Of a stretch of DNA of 64,000 nt, positions 15,108 through 23,775 are shown in pieces. Origin of the DNA: Psychromarinibacter sp048262455. GTDB lineage: Bacteria > Pseudomonadota > Alphaproteobacteria > Rhodobacterales > Rhodobacteraceae. The notes beneath the pieces were generated by a model. That model had not been told where the DNA came from, did no database searches, and saw nothing but the letters and a program-made list of their open reading frames with translations. The number at the start of each line of letters is the position of its first letter. The stretch's first letter is position 1. A program made the position numbers and the translations under genes. The DNA lies in the NCBI GenBank assembly GCA_048262455.1, contig JBLXFD010000017.1:1-64000 (forward strand), in the 5' to 3' direction.

Positions 15108-16262
15108 ATGGACCTGCTGGACCGCACCGTGGCGACGCTGGGCGAGCTGATCGCCTTTCCCACCGTCTCTTCCGACAGCAACCTGGCGATGATCGACCAC
15201 CTGGCCGGGCGGCTGACGGCGGTGGGCGCGCGCTGCGAGGTGCTGCGGGATGGCAGCGGCACCAAGGCCAACCTCTTCGCCACGCTGGGGCCGGAAGGCG
15301 ACGGCGGGCTGATGCTTTGCGGGCATACCGACGTGGTGCCGGTGGACGAACAGCCCTGGACCGCCGATCCCTTCACCATGGTCGAGCGCGAGGGGCGGCT
15401 TTACGGCCGCGGCACCTGCGACATGAAGGGCTTCATCGCTGCCTGTCTCGAGGCCGCGCCGCTGCTGGCCGAGGGGGAGCGCGACCGGCCGCTGCACTTC
15501 GCCTTCACCCATGACGAGGAGGTCGGCTGCCTCGGCGCCCAGGCGCTGGTGGAGGTGCTGCAGGCGCGCGGCCTGCGCCCGGCGCTGGCCATCGTCGGCG
15601 AGCCCACCGAGATGCGGGTAATCGAGGGGCACAAGGGCTGCTGCGAGTACCGGACCGAGTTTACCGGGCTGGAGGGCCACGGTTCTTCGCCCGATGCCGG
15701 GGTCAACGCGGTGGAATACGCCGCCCGCTACGTGACGCGGCTGCTGGAGCTGAAGGCGCAGCTGAAGGCGCGCTGTCCCGAGGGCAGCCGCTTCGTGCCG
15801 CCCTGGAGCACGATCAACACCGGCGTGCTGCACGGCGGCTTCGCCCCCAACGTGATCCCCGCCCGCGCGGCGCTGGAATGGGAGATGCGGCCGGTGGTGG
15901 CGGCGGACGCCGACTTTGTACGTGCGGACCTGGAGGGCTATGTGTCCGAAGTGCTGCTGCCGGCGATGCGGGCGGTGGACCCGGCGGCGGGCATCGTCAC
16001 CCGCACCCTCGGCGAGGTCCCGGGGCTGGAGCCGATGCTGCAGAACGCCGCCCGCGACCTGGTGGCGGAACTGACCGGCGCCAATGGCACCGACCTCGTG
16101 CCCTTCGGCACCGAGGCGGGGCTGTTCCAGCGGATGGGGATCGACACCGTGGTTTGCGGGCCGGGCTCGATCGCGCAGGCGCACAAGGCGGACGAATGGG
16201 TCAGCCGCGACCAGCTGGCCGTGTGCCTGGGGATGCTGGAGCGCCTGGCACGGCGCGGCTAG
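15108..16262 (+). CDS. argE: M20-family deacetylase, acetylornithine deacetylase (ArgE)-like
   Basis: The product is 384 aa. M20 metal ligands show in MLCGHTDVVPVD (near 68-79), YGRGTCDMKGF (near 98-108) and FTHDEEVGCLGA (near 132-143), with a dimerisation domain at about 180-290 and the C-terminal histidine region GSIAQAHKADEW. Annotated ArgE proteins remove acetate from N-acetylornithine. Its tight linkage to a DoeA-like hydrolase allows an alternative role on an N-acetyl diamino acid. The known ectoine-path deacetylase DoeB is of a different (AstE/aspartoacylase-like) family, so this would be a non-orthologous partner. Confidence 0.88.
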   Translation: MDLLDRTVATLGELIAFPTVSSDSNLAMIDHLAGRLTAVGARCEVLRDGSGTKANLFATLGPEGDGGLMLCGHTDVVPVDEQPWTADPFTMVEREGRLYGRGTCDMKGFIAACLEAAPLLAEGERDRPLHFAFTHDEEVGCLGAQALVEVLQARGLRPALAIVGEPTEMRVIEGHKGCCEYRTEFTGLEGHGSSPDAGVNAVEYAARYVTRLLELKAQLKARCPEGSRFVPPWSTINTGVLHGGFAPNVIPARAALEWEMRPVVAADADFVRADLEGYVSEVLLPAMRAVDPAAGIVTRTLGEVPGLEPMLQNAARDLVAELTGANGTDLVPFGTEAGLFQRMGIDTVVCGPGSIAQAHKADEWVSRDQLAVCLGMLERLARRG

Positions 16263-16332
16263 GCGCGCGGCGCTTGTGCCGGCGGGGCGCTTCGGACATA
16301 TTCGTGGTGACGAATGTCATGAGGAACCCGCC

Positions 16333-17247
16333 ATGAGCCTGACCCGCCGCCGCCTGATCGGCTCCGCCACCGCCGCGCTGGCCCTGGGGGCGCACGCCCC
16401 GCGCGCCTGGGCCGCCACCACGCTGGAAAGCGGGGGGCTGCGGCTGGACACGCTGTCCGACGGCAACCTGGTGCTGCCGCTGGACTTCGCCCTCGGCGAG
16501 GTGCCGCCGGAACAGGCCGCGCCGATCCTCGAGGCCCATGGCATCGGCGGCGAGCTGACGCCGCCCTGCAACCTGACGCTGCTGCGCGACGGGACCAATA
16601 CGGTGCTGTTCGACGCCGGCTCCGGCCCCGACTTCATGCCCAGCGCCGGGCGGCTGCCCGAGGCGCTGGACGCCATCGGGCTGGCGCCGGAGGAGGTGAC
16701 GCACCTCGTGATCACCCATGCCCACCCGGACCACGTCTGGGGCCTGCTGGACGATTTCGGCGACCCGCTGTTCCCCGAGGCCCGCCACCTGATCGGCGCG
16801 GCGGAGCGTGATTACTGGCTGGACCCGGCCACCGTCGACAGCATCGGGGCCGCGCGCCAGAGCTTCGCGGTGGGCGCGGCGAGGCGGCTGGAGGCGGTGG
16901 CGGATCTGACCGAGGTCTTCGGCGACGGCGACACGCTGCTGCCGGGTCTCACCGCCATGGCCACCCCGGGGCACACGGCGGGGCACATGTCGTTTCTGCT
17001 GGACCTTGGCGGCACGCCGCTGGTGGTGGTGGGCGACGCCATCGTGAACCACCACCTCGCCTTCGCGCGGCCGGAGTGGCTGGCGGGATCCGACCAGCAC
17101 CCCGAGCAGGCCGCCGAGACCCGTGCCGCGCTGCTGGCGCGGCTGGTGCAGGACAACCTGCCGCTGATCGGTTTCCACCTGCCAGAGGGCGGGATCGGCC
17201 GGGCCGAGAAGGCCGACGAAGGCTACCGCTACCTGCCGACCGTCTGA
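16333..17247 (+). CDS. Tat-exported metallo-beta-lactamase-fold hydrolase
   Basis: The product is 304 aa. The N-terminus SLTRRRLIGSATAALALG has a twin-arginine motif and a signal ending AWA, implying folded export to the periplasm. The MBL motif HAHPDHVWG supplies the H-x-H-x-D-H zinc ligands, followed by TPGHTAGHMSF and VVVGDAIVNHH. The final ligand is the histidine in IGFHLPEGG. Substrates of such exported MBL proteins vary (lactones, sulfatase-like, unknown), and none is indicated. It stands between argE and the Gph-type gene on the same strand, with gaps of 70 and 83 bp. Confidence 0.85.
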   Translation: MSLTRRRLIGSATAALALGAHAPRAWAATTLESGGLRLDTLSDGNLVLPLDFALGEVPPEQAAPILEAHGIGGELTPPCNLTLLRDGTNTVLFDAGSGPDFMPSAGRLPEALDAIGLAPEEVTHLVITHAHPDHVWGLLDDFGDPLFPEARHLIGAAERDYWLDPATVDSIGAARQSFAVGAARRLEAVADLTEVFGDGDTLLPGLTAMATPGHTAGHMSFLLDLGGTPLVVVGDAIVNHHLAFARPEWLAGSDQHPEQAAETRAALLARLVQDNLPLIGFHLPEGGIGRAEKADEGYRYLPTV

Positions 17248-17330
17248 GGCCGCGAGGGGCTGGCGTCCGCGTCCCTGCGCCCTATGATCGGGCGCAGGGC
17301 GGCATTGCCGCGGGCAAACGGGAGGGCCGC

Positions 17331-17993
17331 GTGAGCGCCTTGATCTTCGACCTCGACGGAACCCTGATCGACGCCTCGCGCGACATCCACTTCTGCGCCG
17401 CCGCGGTGCTGGAGGAAGAGGGTCTGCCGACACTCGACCACCCCACCGTCAGCAGCTTCATCGGCGGCGGCGTGGAAAAGCTGATCGAACGCTGCCTGCG
17501 CGCGGTGGAGGGCGAGGACACGCCGGAACGGCGCCGGCGGATGTACGACCGCTTCCTGCAGCTCTACCCCGAGGCGGTGGAGCGGACGGTGCTGTTCCCC
17601 GGCGTGCGCGAGACGCTGGAAGGGCTGAAGGCCGAGGGCTACCGGCTGGCGCTGTGCACCAACAAGCCGCAGGCGCCGACCCACGCGGTGCTGCGGCACC
17701 TCGGGATCGACCACCTGTTCGACGCCTTCGCCTTCGGCGACGAGGATTTCCCGCGCAAACCCGACCCCGCCCCGGTGCGCCACCTGATCGACCAACTGCA
17801 CGCCCGGCGGTTCCTTTACGTCGGCGACAGCGAGGTCGACGCCCAGGCCGCAGAGGCCGCGGGGCTGCCCATGGCGCTCTACACCGGCGGGCACCGCAAC
17901 ACGCCGGTGGAAGAGCTGTACCACGACGCGGTCTTCGACGATTTCGCGGAGCTACCGGTCATCGCCGCCCGCCTCGCGCCGCGGCCGGAGTAG
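17331..17993 (+). CDS. gph: HAD-family phosphatase, phosphoglycolate phosphatase-like
   Basis: The product is 220 aa from a GTG start after GGGAGGG. The HAD motifs are FDLDGTLID (nucleophile Asp7, Asp9), LCTNKP near 107, KPDP near 143 and YVGDSEVDAQAA near 162. A helical cap (about 15-80) fits the Gph branch, which dephosphorylates 2-phosphoglycolate. The exact substrate cannot be fixed from sequence alone. A longer in-frame extension upstream overlaps the MBL gene in another frame and is rejected. Confidence 0.85.
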   Translation: MSALIFDLDGTLIDASRDIHFCAAAVLEEEGLPTLDHPTVSSFIGGGVEKLIERCLRAVEGEDTPERRRRMYDRFLQLYPEAVERTVLFPGVRETLEGLKAEGYRLALCTNKPQAPTHAVLRHLGIDHLFDAFAFGDEDFPRKPDPAPVRHLIDQLHARRFLYVGDSEVDAQAAEAAGLPMALYTGGHRNTPVEELYHDAVFDDFAELPVIAARLAPRPE

Positions 17994-18063
17994 CGGGCAG
18001 GCGCTCTGGCGTGCATTCGGCGTGCCTGAGGCTGATCAGCGCACTGATTCAGGGGTTAATTCC

Positions 18064-18987
18064 TCACCCCCGCCGCCCGCGCACCACCCAGCCGAGCAAC
18101 CGCCCATCCGTCACCGCAAATCCCAGCGCGATTACCGCGAAGCCCGCCCAGGCCTCTGCCCCCAGCCGTTCCCCCAGGAACAACACCCCGAGCCCGATCG
18201 CGAAGGGCGGGATCAGCAGGGTGACGAGCAGCAGGTTCGCCGCCCCCGCCCGGGCCAGGATGCCGAAGTAGAGCACATAGGCCAGCGCCGTGGACAGCGC
18301 GGCCAGTCCCAGCAGCGCGCCCCAGGTCACGCCCGCCAGCGCCAGGGACGGCGGCCCGTCCACCACCAGCACCGCCGGGATCATCAGCACCGTGCTGCCG
18401 GCCAGCATCCCCAGCGCGTTGACCAGCGGCGGCTGGCCGGAAAGCGCGAGCCTCCCCCAGGTTCCCGCGAAGGCGTAGGACAGCGTGGCGCCGAGGATGG
18501 CCAGTTGCGCCAGGTTCGCCGGATCGAACCCCGCCAGCGCCCCCGGCCCCATGATGAAGGCCACCCCGGCCAGCCCCAGCGCCGCGCCCGCGATCTTGCG
18601 CAGCGTCAAGGGCTCGTCCGGCAGCAGCAGCCCGGCCACCAGCGCCGCGAACATCGCGGTGGTGCCGTTCAGGATCGACGCCAGCCCGCTGTCGATCCGG
18701 GTCTGCCCCCAGAAGATCAGCGAGAAGGGGATCGCGTTGTTCAGCGCGCCCATCACCAGGTACGCCCCCCAGACCCGCGGCGCGCGGGGCAGCGCGAGCC
18801 GGCGCAGCAGCACGATCCCGGCGAGGATCGGCAGCGCCCAGGCCACCCGGTGCAGCGCGATGGTCAGGGGCGGCACCTCGGCCAGGGCGATCTCGGCGAA
18901 GAAGAACGACCCGCCCCAGACCGCGGCCAGCAGCAGCAGCATGGCGGCGGCGGGCAGATCCAGGTGCCGCGGGAGAGGCTTTTGCAT
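18064..18987 (-). CDS. DMT/EamA-family membrane transporter
   Basis: The product is 307 aa with ten predicted helices in two EamA repeats. The first begins AAAMLLLLAAVWGGSFFFAEI and the second ANLAQLAILGATLSYAFAG. The conserved LNGTTAMFAALVAGLLLPDEPLT motif is characteristic of DMT exporters, and the end is short and basic (RLLGWVVRGRRG). Export of amino acids or other metabolites is the family role; the specific substrate is unknown. It is convergent with the Gph-type gene. Confidence 0.88.
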   Translation of the reverse strand: MQKPLPRHLDLPAAAMLLLLAAVWGGSFFFAEIALAEVPPLTIALHRVAWALPILAGIVLLRRLALPRAPRVWGAYLVMGALNNAIPFSLIFWGQTRIDSGLASILNGTTAMFAALVAGLLLPDEPLTLRKIAGAALGLAGVAFIMGPGALAGFDPANLAQLAILGATLSYAFAGTWGRLALSGQPPLVNALGMLAGSTVLMIPAVLVVDGPPSLALAGVTWGALLGLAALSTALAYVLYFGILARAGAANLLLVTLLIPPFAIGLGVLFLGERLGAEAWAGFAVIALGFAVTDGRLLGWVVRGRRG

Positions 18988-19083
18988 GGAATGGGTCCTT
19001 CGGGTGGCATGTCTGCTGCCCCTTACCCCGTGCGCCGTGGCAGGCGCGATCCGATTCCTGCTGTATCCGGCAACGACGCCTGG

Positions 19084-19602
19084 CTATGCGCCGCGCCGCA
19101 CCGGCAGGACCGCGGCGGGGCACTTCCGCGCCCGGTGCAGGTGGCGCAGGACGATCCAGGCGACCAGGGCGAAGGACGGCAGGCCGCGCGGCTCGCGGTG
19201 CGCGGGGGGAATGCGGTCGGTGCGCCGGGCCTCGGGGGCGTCGAGCAGGTGGCGGGAGACGGCGTGGCCGGCATGTTCACGGCGCCAGCCCTCGAGGTCG
19301 AAGAAGGCGCGGGCGTCCGCGGGATAGCGGCTCATCGCCTCCACCAGCCGGGCCGCGCCGCCGGTCAGCACCGCGTGGCAGACCCGGACCGCCTGTTTCT
19401 CCGGCGCCGTCAGCTCGCACCACCCCGGGGCTGCGACGAAGTCCGCCGGCTGGCCCGCCTGCGCCGCCCGCGCCAGCGCCACGCCCATGGGAAGCAGGAA
19501 CTGGCATCGACCGCCGATCCCGCCCAGGGTATCGCCATAGAGCAGCTCCTGCCGCCCGGCCTCGTAGCTTGCCGCGGTCTGCGCCACGTCCGAAGGGAAC
19601 AT
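19084..19602 (-). CDS. Hypothetical protein, no family recognised
   Basis: The open frame is 172 aa. It is mostly helical by composition with no signal peptide. Cysteines occur in GGIGGRCQFLLP, APGWCELTAPEK, VRVCHAVL and the tail RKCPAAVLP. One hydrophobic stretch near residue 145 (FALVAWIVL) could be a C-terminal membrane helix before a basic tail. Codon composition suits the neighbourhood, and both opposite-strand and frame-shifted readings look random, so this frame is probably real. It is divergent from pepF across a gap containing a strong palindrome. Confidence 0.6.
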   Translation of the reverse strand: MFPSDVAQTAASYEAGRQELLYGDTLGGIGGRCQFLLPMGVALARAAQAGQPADFVAAPGWCELTAPEKQAVRVCHAVLTGGAARLVEAMSRYPADARAFFDLEGWRREHAGHAVSRHLLDAPEARRTDRIPPAHREPRGLPSFALVAWIVLRHLHRARKCPAAVLPVRRGA

Positions 19603-19668
19603 TGCCCCATCCCTCCCGCTTGGCCCGGCTGCCTGAACAGGGCCGGTCCCTTGGCTTCTTCACCGCAA

Positions 19669-19709
19669 TTCTGTCAACTTTTAGGCACATCTGGAAAAAT
19701 TTGACAGAA
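19669..19709. promoter_or_regulatory. 14-bp-arm palindrome between the hypothetical gene and pepF
   Basis: TTCTGTCAACTTTT (19669-19682) and AAAATTTGACAGAA (19696-19709) are inverted repeats matching at 13 of 14 positions, separated by 13 nt. The segment is AT-rich against a GC-rich background and lies about midway between divergent genes. It could be a repressor site or a shared control element. TTGACA occurs in each arm facing outward, but I see no matching -10 boxes. Confidence 0.5.
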
Positions 19710-19817
19710 CCGATCAGTCCCGCGCCGCAGCGGCACCCGGGCATCGCCGATTGATTCCTTGAACCCCGCCCCCCCCGCATCCTATGTGAGGACGAGCCCA
19801 ACAAAGGACTTTTGCCC

Positions 19818-21653
19818 ATGCGTACCGATCTTCGTCCCGCGATCAGCCCGGTGTTCGACGCCAATGCCTCTGCCGGCGGCAAGGATCTCGGCGCCCTGCC
19901 GGAATGGGACCTGACGGATCTGTACGCTTCCCCCGACGCGCCGGAGCTGAAGCGCGACCTCGACTGGCTGGAGGAAGCCTGTGAAAGCTTCGCCCACGAC
20001 TACCAGGGCAAGCTGGCCGAGCTGGACGCGGAGGGGATGCTGGAATGCGTGCTGCGGCACGAGAAGATCGACATGGTCACGGGCCGCATCATGTCCTTCG
20101 CCGGACTGCGCTATTACCAGCAGACCACGGATGCCGAGCGCGGCAAGTTCCTGTCGGACCTGCAGGACAAGATCACCAACTTCTCCACCCCGCTGGTGTT
20201 CTTCTCGCTGGAGATCAACCGCCTGCCGGACGAGCAGCTGGACGACCTGTTCAAGGCCAACGCCGATCTCGCCCGCTACAAGCCGATCTTCGAGCGGCTG
20301 CGCGCCATGCGCCCGCACCAGCTGTCGGACGAGCTGGAGAAGTTCCTGCACGACCAGTCGGTGGTGGGCGCCTCGGCCTGGAACAAGCTGTTCGACGAGT
20401 GGATCGCCGGCCTGACCTTCGAAGTGGAGGGCGAGACCCACGGCATCGAGAGCACGCTGAACTTCCTGACCGACCCCAACCGCGCCCACCGCGAGGCCGC
20501 GGCGCGGGAACTGGCGCGGGTGTTCGGGGACAACATCAAGCTCTTCGCGCGGGTGCACAACTCGCTTGCGAAAGACAAGGAGATCCACGACCGCTGGCGC
20601 AACATGCCCAGCCCGCAGTACGGCCGCCACCTTGCCAACCACGTGGAGCCGGAGGTGGTCGAGGCGCTGCGCAACGCCGTGGTGAAGGCCTACCCGCGCC
20701 TGTCGCACCGCTATTACGAGCTGAAGCGCAAGTGGATGGGGCTGGACAAGCTGCAGGTCTGGGACCGCAACGCGCCGCTGCAGATGGAAGAACTGCGCGT
20801 GATCGGCTGGGACCAGGCGCGCGAGACGGTGATGTCGGCCTACGGCGGCTTCGATCCGCGCCTGGCGGAACTGGCCGAACCCTTCTTCGACAAGGGCTGG
20901 ATCGACGCCGCGGTCAAACCGGGCAAGGCCCCCGGCGCCTTCGCCCATCCCACGGTGACGGACGTGCACCCCTACGTGATGCTGAACTACCTGGGCAAGC
21001 CGCGCGACGTGATGACCCTGGCGCACGAACTAGGGCACGGCGTGCACCAGCGGCTGGCGGCTGGGCAAGGCGAGCTGCTGTCGTCGACCCCGCTGACGCT
21101 GGCCGAGACGGCCTCTGTCTTCGGCGAGATGCTGACCTTCCGCCAGCTGCTGGAGGGCGCGCAGACCCAGGCGGAGCGCAAGGTGCTGCTGGCCGGCAAG
21201 GTCGAGGACATGATCAACACGGTGGTCCGGCAGATCGCCTTCTACGACTTCGAGTGCAAGCTGCACGACGCCCGCGGCAAGGGAGAGCTGACGCCGGACG
21301 ATATCAACGCGCTGTGGATGTCGGTGCAGGCGGAATCGCTAGGGCCGGCGTTCGAGTTCATGGATGGGTACGAGACCTTCTGGGCCTACATCCCGCACTT
21401 CGTCCATTCGCCCTTCTACGTCTACGCCTATGCCTTCGGCGATGGCCTGGTGAACGCGCTCTATGCGGTCTACGAGGAGGGCGACGAGGGGTTCCAGGAG
21501 AAGTACTTCGACATGCTCAGGGCGGGCGGGTCCAAGCACCACAAGGAGCTGCTGGCGCCCTTCGGCCTGGACGCGAGCGACCCGACCTTCTGGGACAAGG
21601 GCCTGTCGATGATCGCCGGAATGATCGACGAGCTGGAAGCGATGGAAGACTGA
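19818..21653 (+). CDS. pepF: M3-family oligoendopeptidase F
   Basis: The product is 611 aa. This is a cytosolic zinc peptidase that cleaves short peptides. The zinc site is AHELGHGVHQ with His at about 403 and 407, and a third ligand glutamate in LAETASVFGEML. The N-terminal helical domain (about 20-330) starts with LGALPEWDLTDLYASPDAPE, which is typical of the PepF branch. AAAGGA precedes ATG 19818; a TTG two codons upstream is less likely. A hairpin follows the stop. Confidence 0.95.
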   Translation: MRTDLRPAISPVFDANASAGGKDLGALPEWDLTDLYASPDAPELKRDLDWLEEACESFAHDYQGKLAELDAEGMLECVLRHEKIDMVTGRIMSFAGLRYYQQTTDAERGKFLSDLQDKITNFSTPLVFFSLEINRLPDEQLDDLFKANADLARYKPIFERLRAMRPHQLSDELEKFLHDQSVVGASAWNKLFDEWIAGLTFEVEGETHGIESTLNFLTDPNRAHREAAARELARVFGDNIKLFARVHNSLAKDKEIHDRWRNMPSPQYGRHLANHVEPEVVEALRNAVVKAYPRLSHRYYELKRKWMGLDKLQVWDRNAPLQMEELRVIGWDQARETVMSAYGGFDPRLAELAEPFFDKGWIDAAVKPGKAPGAFAHPTVTDVHPYVMLNYLGKPRDVMTLAHELGHGVHQRLAAGQGELLSSTPLTLAETASVFGEMLTFRQLLEGAQTQAERKVLLAGKVEDMINTVVRQIAFYDFECKLHDARGKGELTPDDINALWMSVQAESLGPAFEFMDGYETFWAYIPHFVHSPFYVYAYAFGDGLVNALYAVYEEGDEGFQEKYFDMLRAGGSKHHKELLAPFGLDASDPTFWDKGLSMIAGMIDELEAMED

Positions 21654-21655
21654 GA

Positions 21656-21688
21656 AATGAAAAGGGCGCGGCAGATGACGCCGCGCCC
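21656..21688 (-). terminator. Terminator hairpin between pepF and the sugar transferase gene
   Basis: GGGCGCGGC (21664-21672) and GCCGCGCCC (21680-21688) form a 9-bp stem. On the minus strand it is followed by TTTTCATTTCTC, a good U-rich tail for the sugar transferase transcript. On the plus strand the tail is poor, so for pepF it would be a weak or bidirectional stop. Confidence 0.7.
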
Positions 21689-21719
21689 CGTTACGTAAGG
21701 ATGGTAGGGCGGTGCCCGG

Positions 21720-22382
21720 TCAGATGCCCTTGCGGAACACCACCACCGTCAGCGTCCGCCACATCAGCCAAAGCTCCATCGCCAGCGACAGGTTCTGGAT
21801 GTAGTGCAGGTCCGCCCGCACCTTCAGCCGGGTGCCGGCCGATCCCGTGACATAGCCCACCTCGGTCTGCGCAAAGCCGCTGATGCCTGGCCGGACCGCA
21901 TGACGCGCGCGGTAGCCCGGAACGGTATCAAGATAGTGCGCCGCGAACTCGTAGGTGTCGGGGCGCGGGCCGATCAGGCTCATCTCGCCCTTGATCACGT
22001 TAAAGATCTGCGGCAGCTCGTCCAGCCGCGTTTTCCGCAGGAACGACCCGAGCGGCGTGATGCGGTCCAGTTCCAGCGGCCCCTCGGCCGTCCGCTGCAC
22101 CGCATCCGCCGGCAGCATGGTGCGAAATTTCACGACGTGGAACGGCTTGCACTGGTAGCCCATGCGCCGCTGCACGTAGAACAGCGGGCCCGGGTTGTAG
22201 CGGCGGTTGAGAAGAAGAATGACGACAGCGGTGACAAGCGCGGCGGGCAGCAGCAGGACCCCGCAGATGAAAAGGTCGATGGAGCGCTTGATCAGGGGCA
22301 TCCCCGGAGTACCCGTCGCAGCATCGTCGCGGTCCGGCAGGTCTAGAACCGTATCGGAGAACTTCCCGGTAAAATCGAGCAT
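21720..22382 (-). CDS. Bacterial sugar transferase (polyprenyl-phosphate phosphoglycosyltransferase)
   Basis: The product is 220 aa from ATG 22382 behind GGGGG. It is the short monotopic class that moves a sugar-1-phosphate onto undecaprenyl phosphate at the inner membrane, starting exopolysaccharide or O-antigen units. A leader of about 30 residues precedes the single hydrophobic anchor (LFICGVLLLPAALVTAVVILL). Catalytic-core motifs are GPLFYVQRRMGYQCKPFHVVKFRTM, cited here by position (about 67-91), then LRKTRLDELPQIFNVIKGEMS and LIGPRPDTYEFA. The nearest upstream gene is a NusG-like antiterminator, which suggests that expression needs processive antitermination. No glycosyltransferases or polymerase genes lie alongside. 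Confidence 0.92.
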   Translation of the reverse strand: MLDFTGKFSDTVLDLPDRDDAATGTPGMPLIKRSIDLFICGVLLLPAALVTAVVILLLNRRYNPGPLFYVQRRMGYQCKPFHVVKFRTMLPADAVQRTAEGPLELDRITPLGSFLRKTRLDELPQIFNVIKGEMSLIGPRPDTYEFAAHYLDTVPGYRARHAVRPGISGFAQTEVGYVTGSAGTRLKVRADLHYIQNLSLAMELWLMWRTLTVVVFRKGI

Positions 22383-22651
22383 TATACCCCCAGGCAAAAT
22401 CGTTAACGGCTTGTCTACTCACGGACCTAGGGGGGCACGAAAGTCGGCAGGGCCGATCTATTGAACTTTAGTCAGGCGCCGGCAGCAGCGCCTCGACCCG
22501 TATAGTGGGATTCGCCGTTTCGCTCAATGACTTCTCGACTGATCCACAGGACAAGGCCGGTTTGCGTTTCCGTTAAGCCCTGCTGACGCAGGAGAATTCT
22601 TGCGATCCTCCACACCTCGCGGCATGAAGAAGATTTATCATTAACCTTATT
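22383..22651 (-). promoter_or_regulatory. 269-bp leader between the NusG-like and sugar transferase genes
   Basis: No open frame of note is present. On the minus strand the segment starts AT-rich (GGTTAAAATAAGGTTAATGATAAATC), a plausible promoter region, and includes a hairpin GGCGC/GCGCC (near 22480-22500). I could not find a match to the E. coli ops element. It is a likely site for RfaH/NusG-type control of the downstream polysaccharide gene; this is inference from position. Confidence 0.4.
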
Positions 22652-23167
22652 TTAACCGGTCCGAAGCTGCTGCGCGTCGACCGCGACCCGGGTCTTGGCG
22701 CCCATCAGTTCCATCAGGACCCACACGCGCTGATCCGCTGAAATCCGCTCAACTTCCGCCACGAAGTTGGCGAAAGGGCCTGACGTCAACGTCACTTTAT
22801 CGCCCGGAGACGGCATTTGCACCGGCTGCAGCTTGCCGCCCGAATCACAGCGCTGAATAAGTTGCGCCACCAGGTCGCCCGGCACCGCGGCGGGTTCGCG
22901 GCCGAAGCTGACCAGCCGGGACACTCCGTAGGTGGAGTTCACCGTCCGCCACAACCCGCGCGCGGCGTCGAAGGCCACGAAGATGTAGCCGGGGAACAGC
23001 GGCTTCATGGCGGTGACAAACTTGCCGCCGCGAGAGACGGTCTGCTCCTCCAGCGGCAGGAAGGTGCGGTAGCCCTGCCGCGTCAGGTTGCGCTCCGCGA
23101 TTCGCGCGGCGTTCGGTTTCAGCTGGGCCAGGAACCAGCTGTCCGTATCGTTAACACTGGATGACAT
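22652..23167 (-). CDS. Specialised NusG paralogue (RfaH/UpxY-type antiterminator)
   Basis: The product is 171 aa. The NGN domain (residues 8-105) has SWFLAQLKPNAARIAERNLTRQGYRTFLP and LFPGYIFVAFD, and a KOW segment follows (SPGDKVTLTSGPFANFVAEVE, about 120-140). Such proteins bind RNA polymerase and suppress pausing and termination in long polysaccharide operons. The housekeeping NusG normally sits by rplK, which is not here, and the next co-directional gene is a sugar transferase. A longer start to 23266 adds unlikely Gly/Arg-rich residues. Confidence 0.88.
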   Translation of the reverse strand: MSSSVNDTDSWFLAQLKPNAARIAERNLTRQGYRTFLPLEEQTVSRGGKFVTAMKPLFPGYIFVAFDAARGLWRTVNSTYGVSRLVSFGREPAAVPGDLVAQLIQRCDSGGKLQPVQMPSPGDKVTLTSGPFANFVAEVERISADQRVWVLMELMGAKTRVAVDAQQLRTG

Positions 23168-23282
23168 TCGCGGCCTTCCGGTACTTAGAGGGACTGGTAA
23201 ATCGCGCGGCAGGATTAACGCACCCCGCGCGGCGCCGCCACCGTAACTGGCAGACCCACGCGGCAACTTGCCGAGGATGCGG

Positions 23283-23750
23283 TCACAGCCCGCCCTCCTT
23301 CACCGCCTGCATCGCCACGTGGGTGGAGGTGTGCGAGACATGGGGGAGGGTCGAGATCTTCTCTGCCAGCACCTGCCGGTAGTCGGTCATGTCCGTGCAG
23401 CGCACCTTCAGCAGGTAGTCGAAGGAGGCCGCCAGCATGTGGCACTGCTCGATCTGCGGCACCGCGCGCACCGCGGCGTTGAAGGCGGCGAGGGCGGACT
23501 CGCGGGTGTCGGAGAGCTTGACCTCGACGAAGGCCACGTGGTCGCGGCCGATGCGGATCGGGTCCAGCATGGCCCGATAGCCGGTGATGACGCCGTCCCG
23601 TTCCAACCGCCGCAGCCGCGCCTGCGTCGGTGTCTTCGACAGGCCGATCCGCGCCGCGAGATCGGTGACGGAGATCCGTCCGTCCGCCGACAGCACCTCG
23701 AGAATCGCGCGGTCGAAGCGGTCCAGCCCGGTTTGGTCCGATTGCGCCAA
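23283..23750 (-). CDS. putR: Lrp/AsnC-family regulator of proline catabolism (PutR-like)
   Basis: The product is 155 aa, with an N-terminal helix-turn-helix (ISVTDLAARIGLSKTPTQARLRRLE, about 26-50) and a RAM/ACT-type ligand and oligomerisation domain (about 70-150). It is divergent from putA across 99 bp containing a palindrome, the arrangement in which PutR activates putA in response to proline in alphaproteobacteria. The role is inferred from family and position. Confidence 0.9.
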   Translation of the reverse strand: MAQSDQTGLDRFDRAILEVLSADGRISVTDLAARIGLSKTPTQARLRRLERDGVITGYRAMLDPIRIGRDHVAFVEVKLSDTRESALAAFNAAVRAVPQIEQCHMLAASFDYLLKVRCTDMTDYRQVLAEKISTLPHVSHTSTHVAMQAVKEGGL

Positions 23751-23775
23751 GACAGCCCCGATCTTCGGTCAATTC

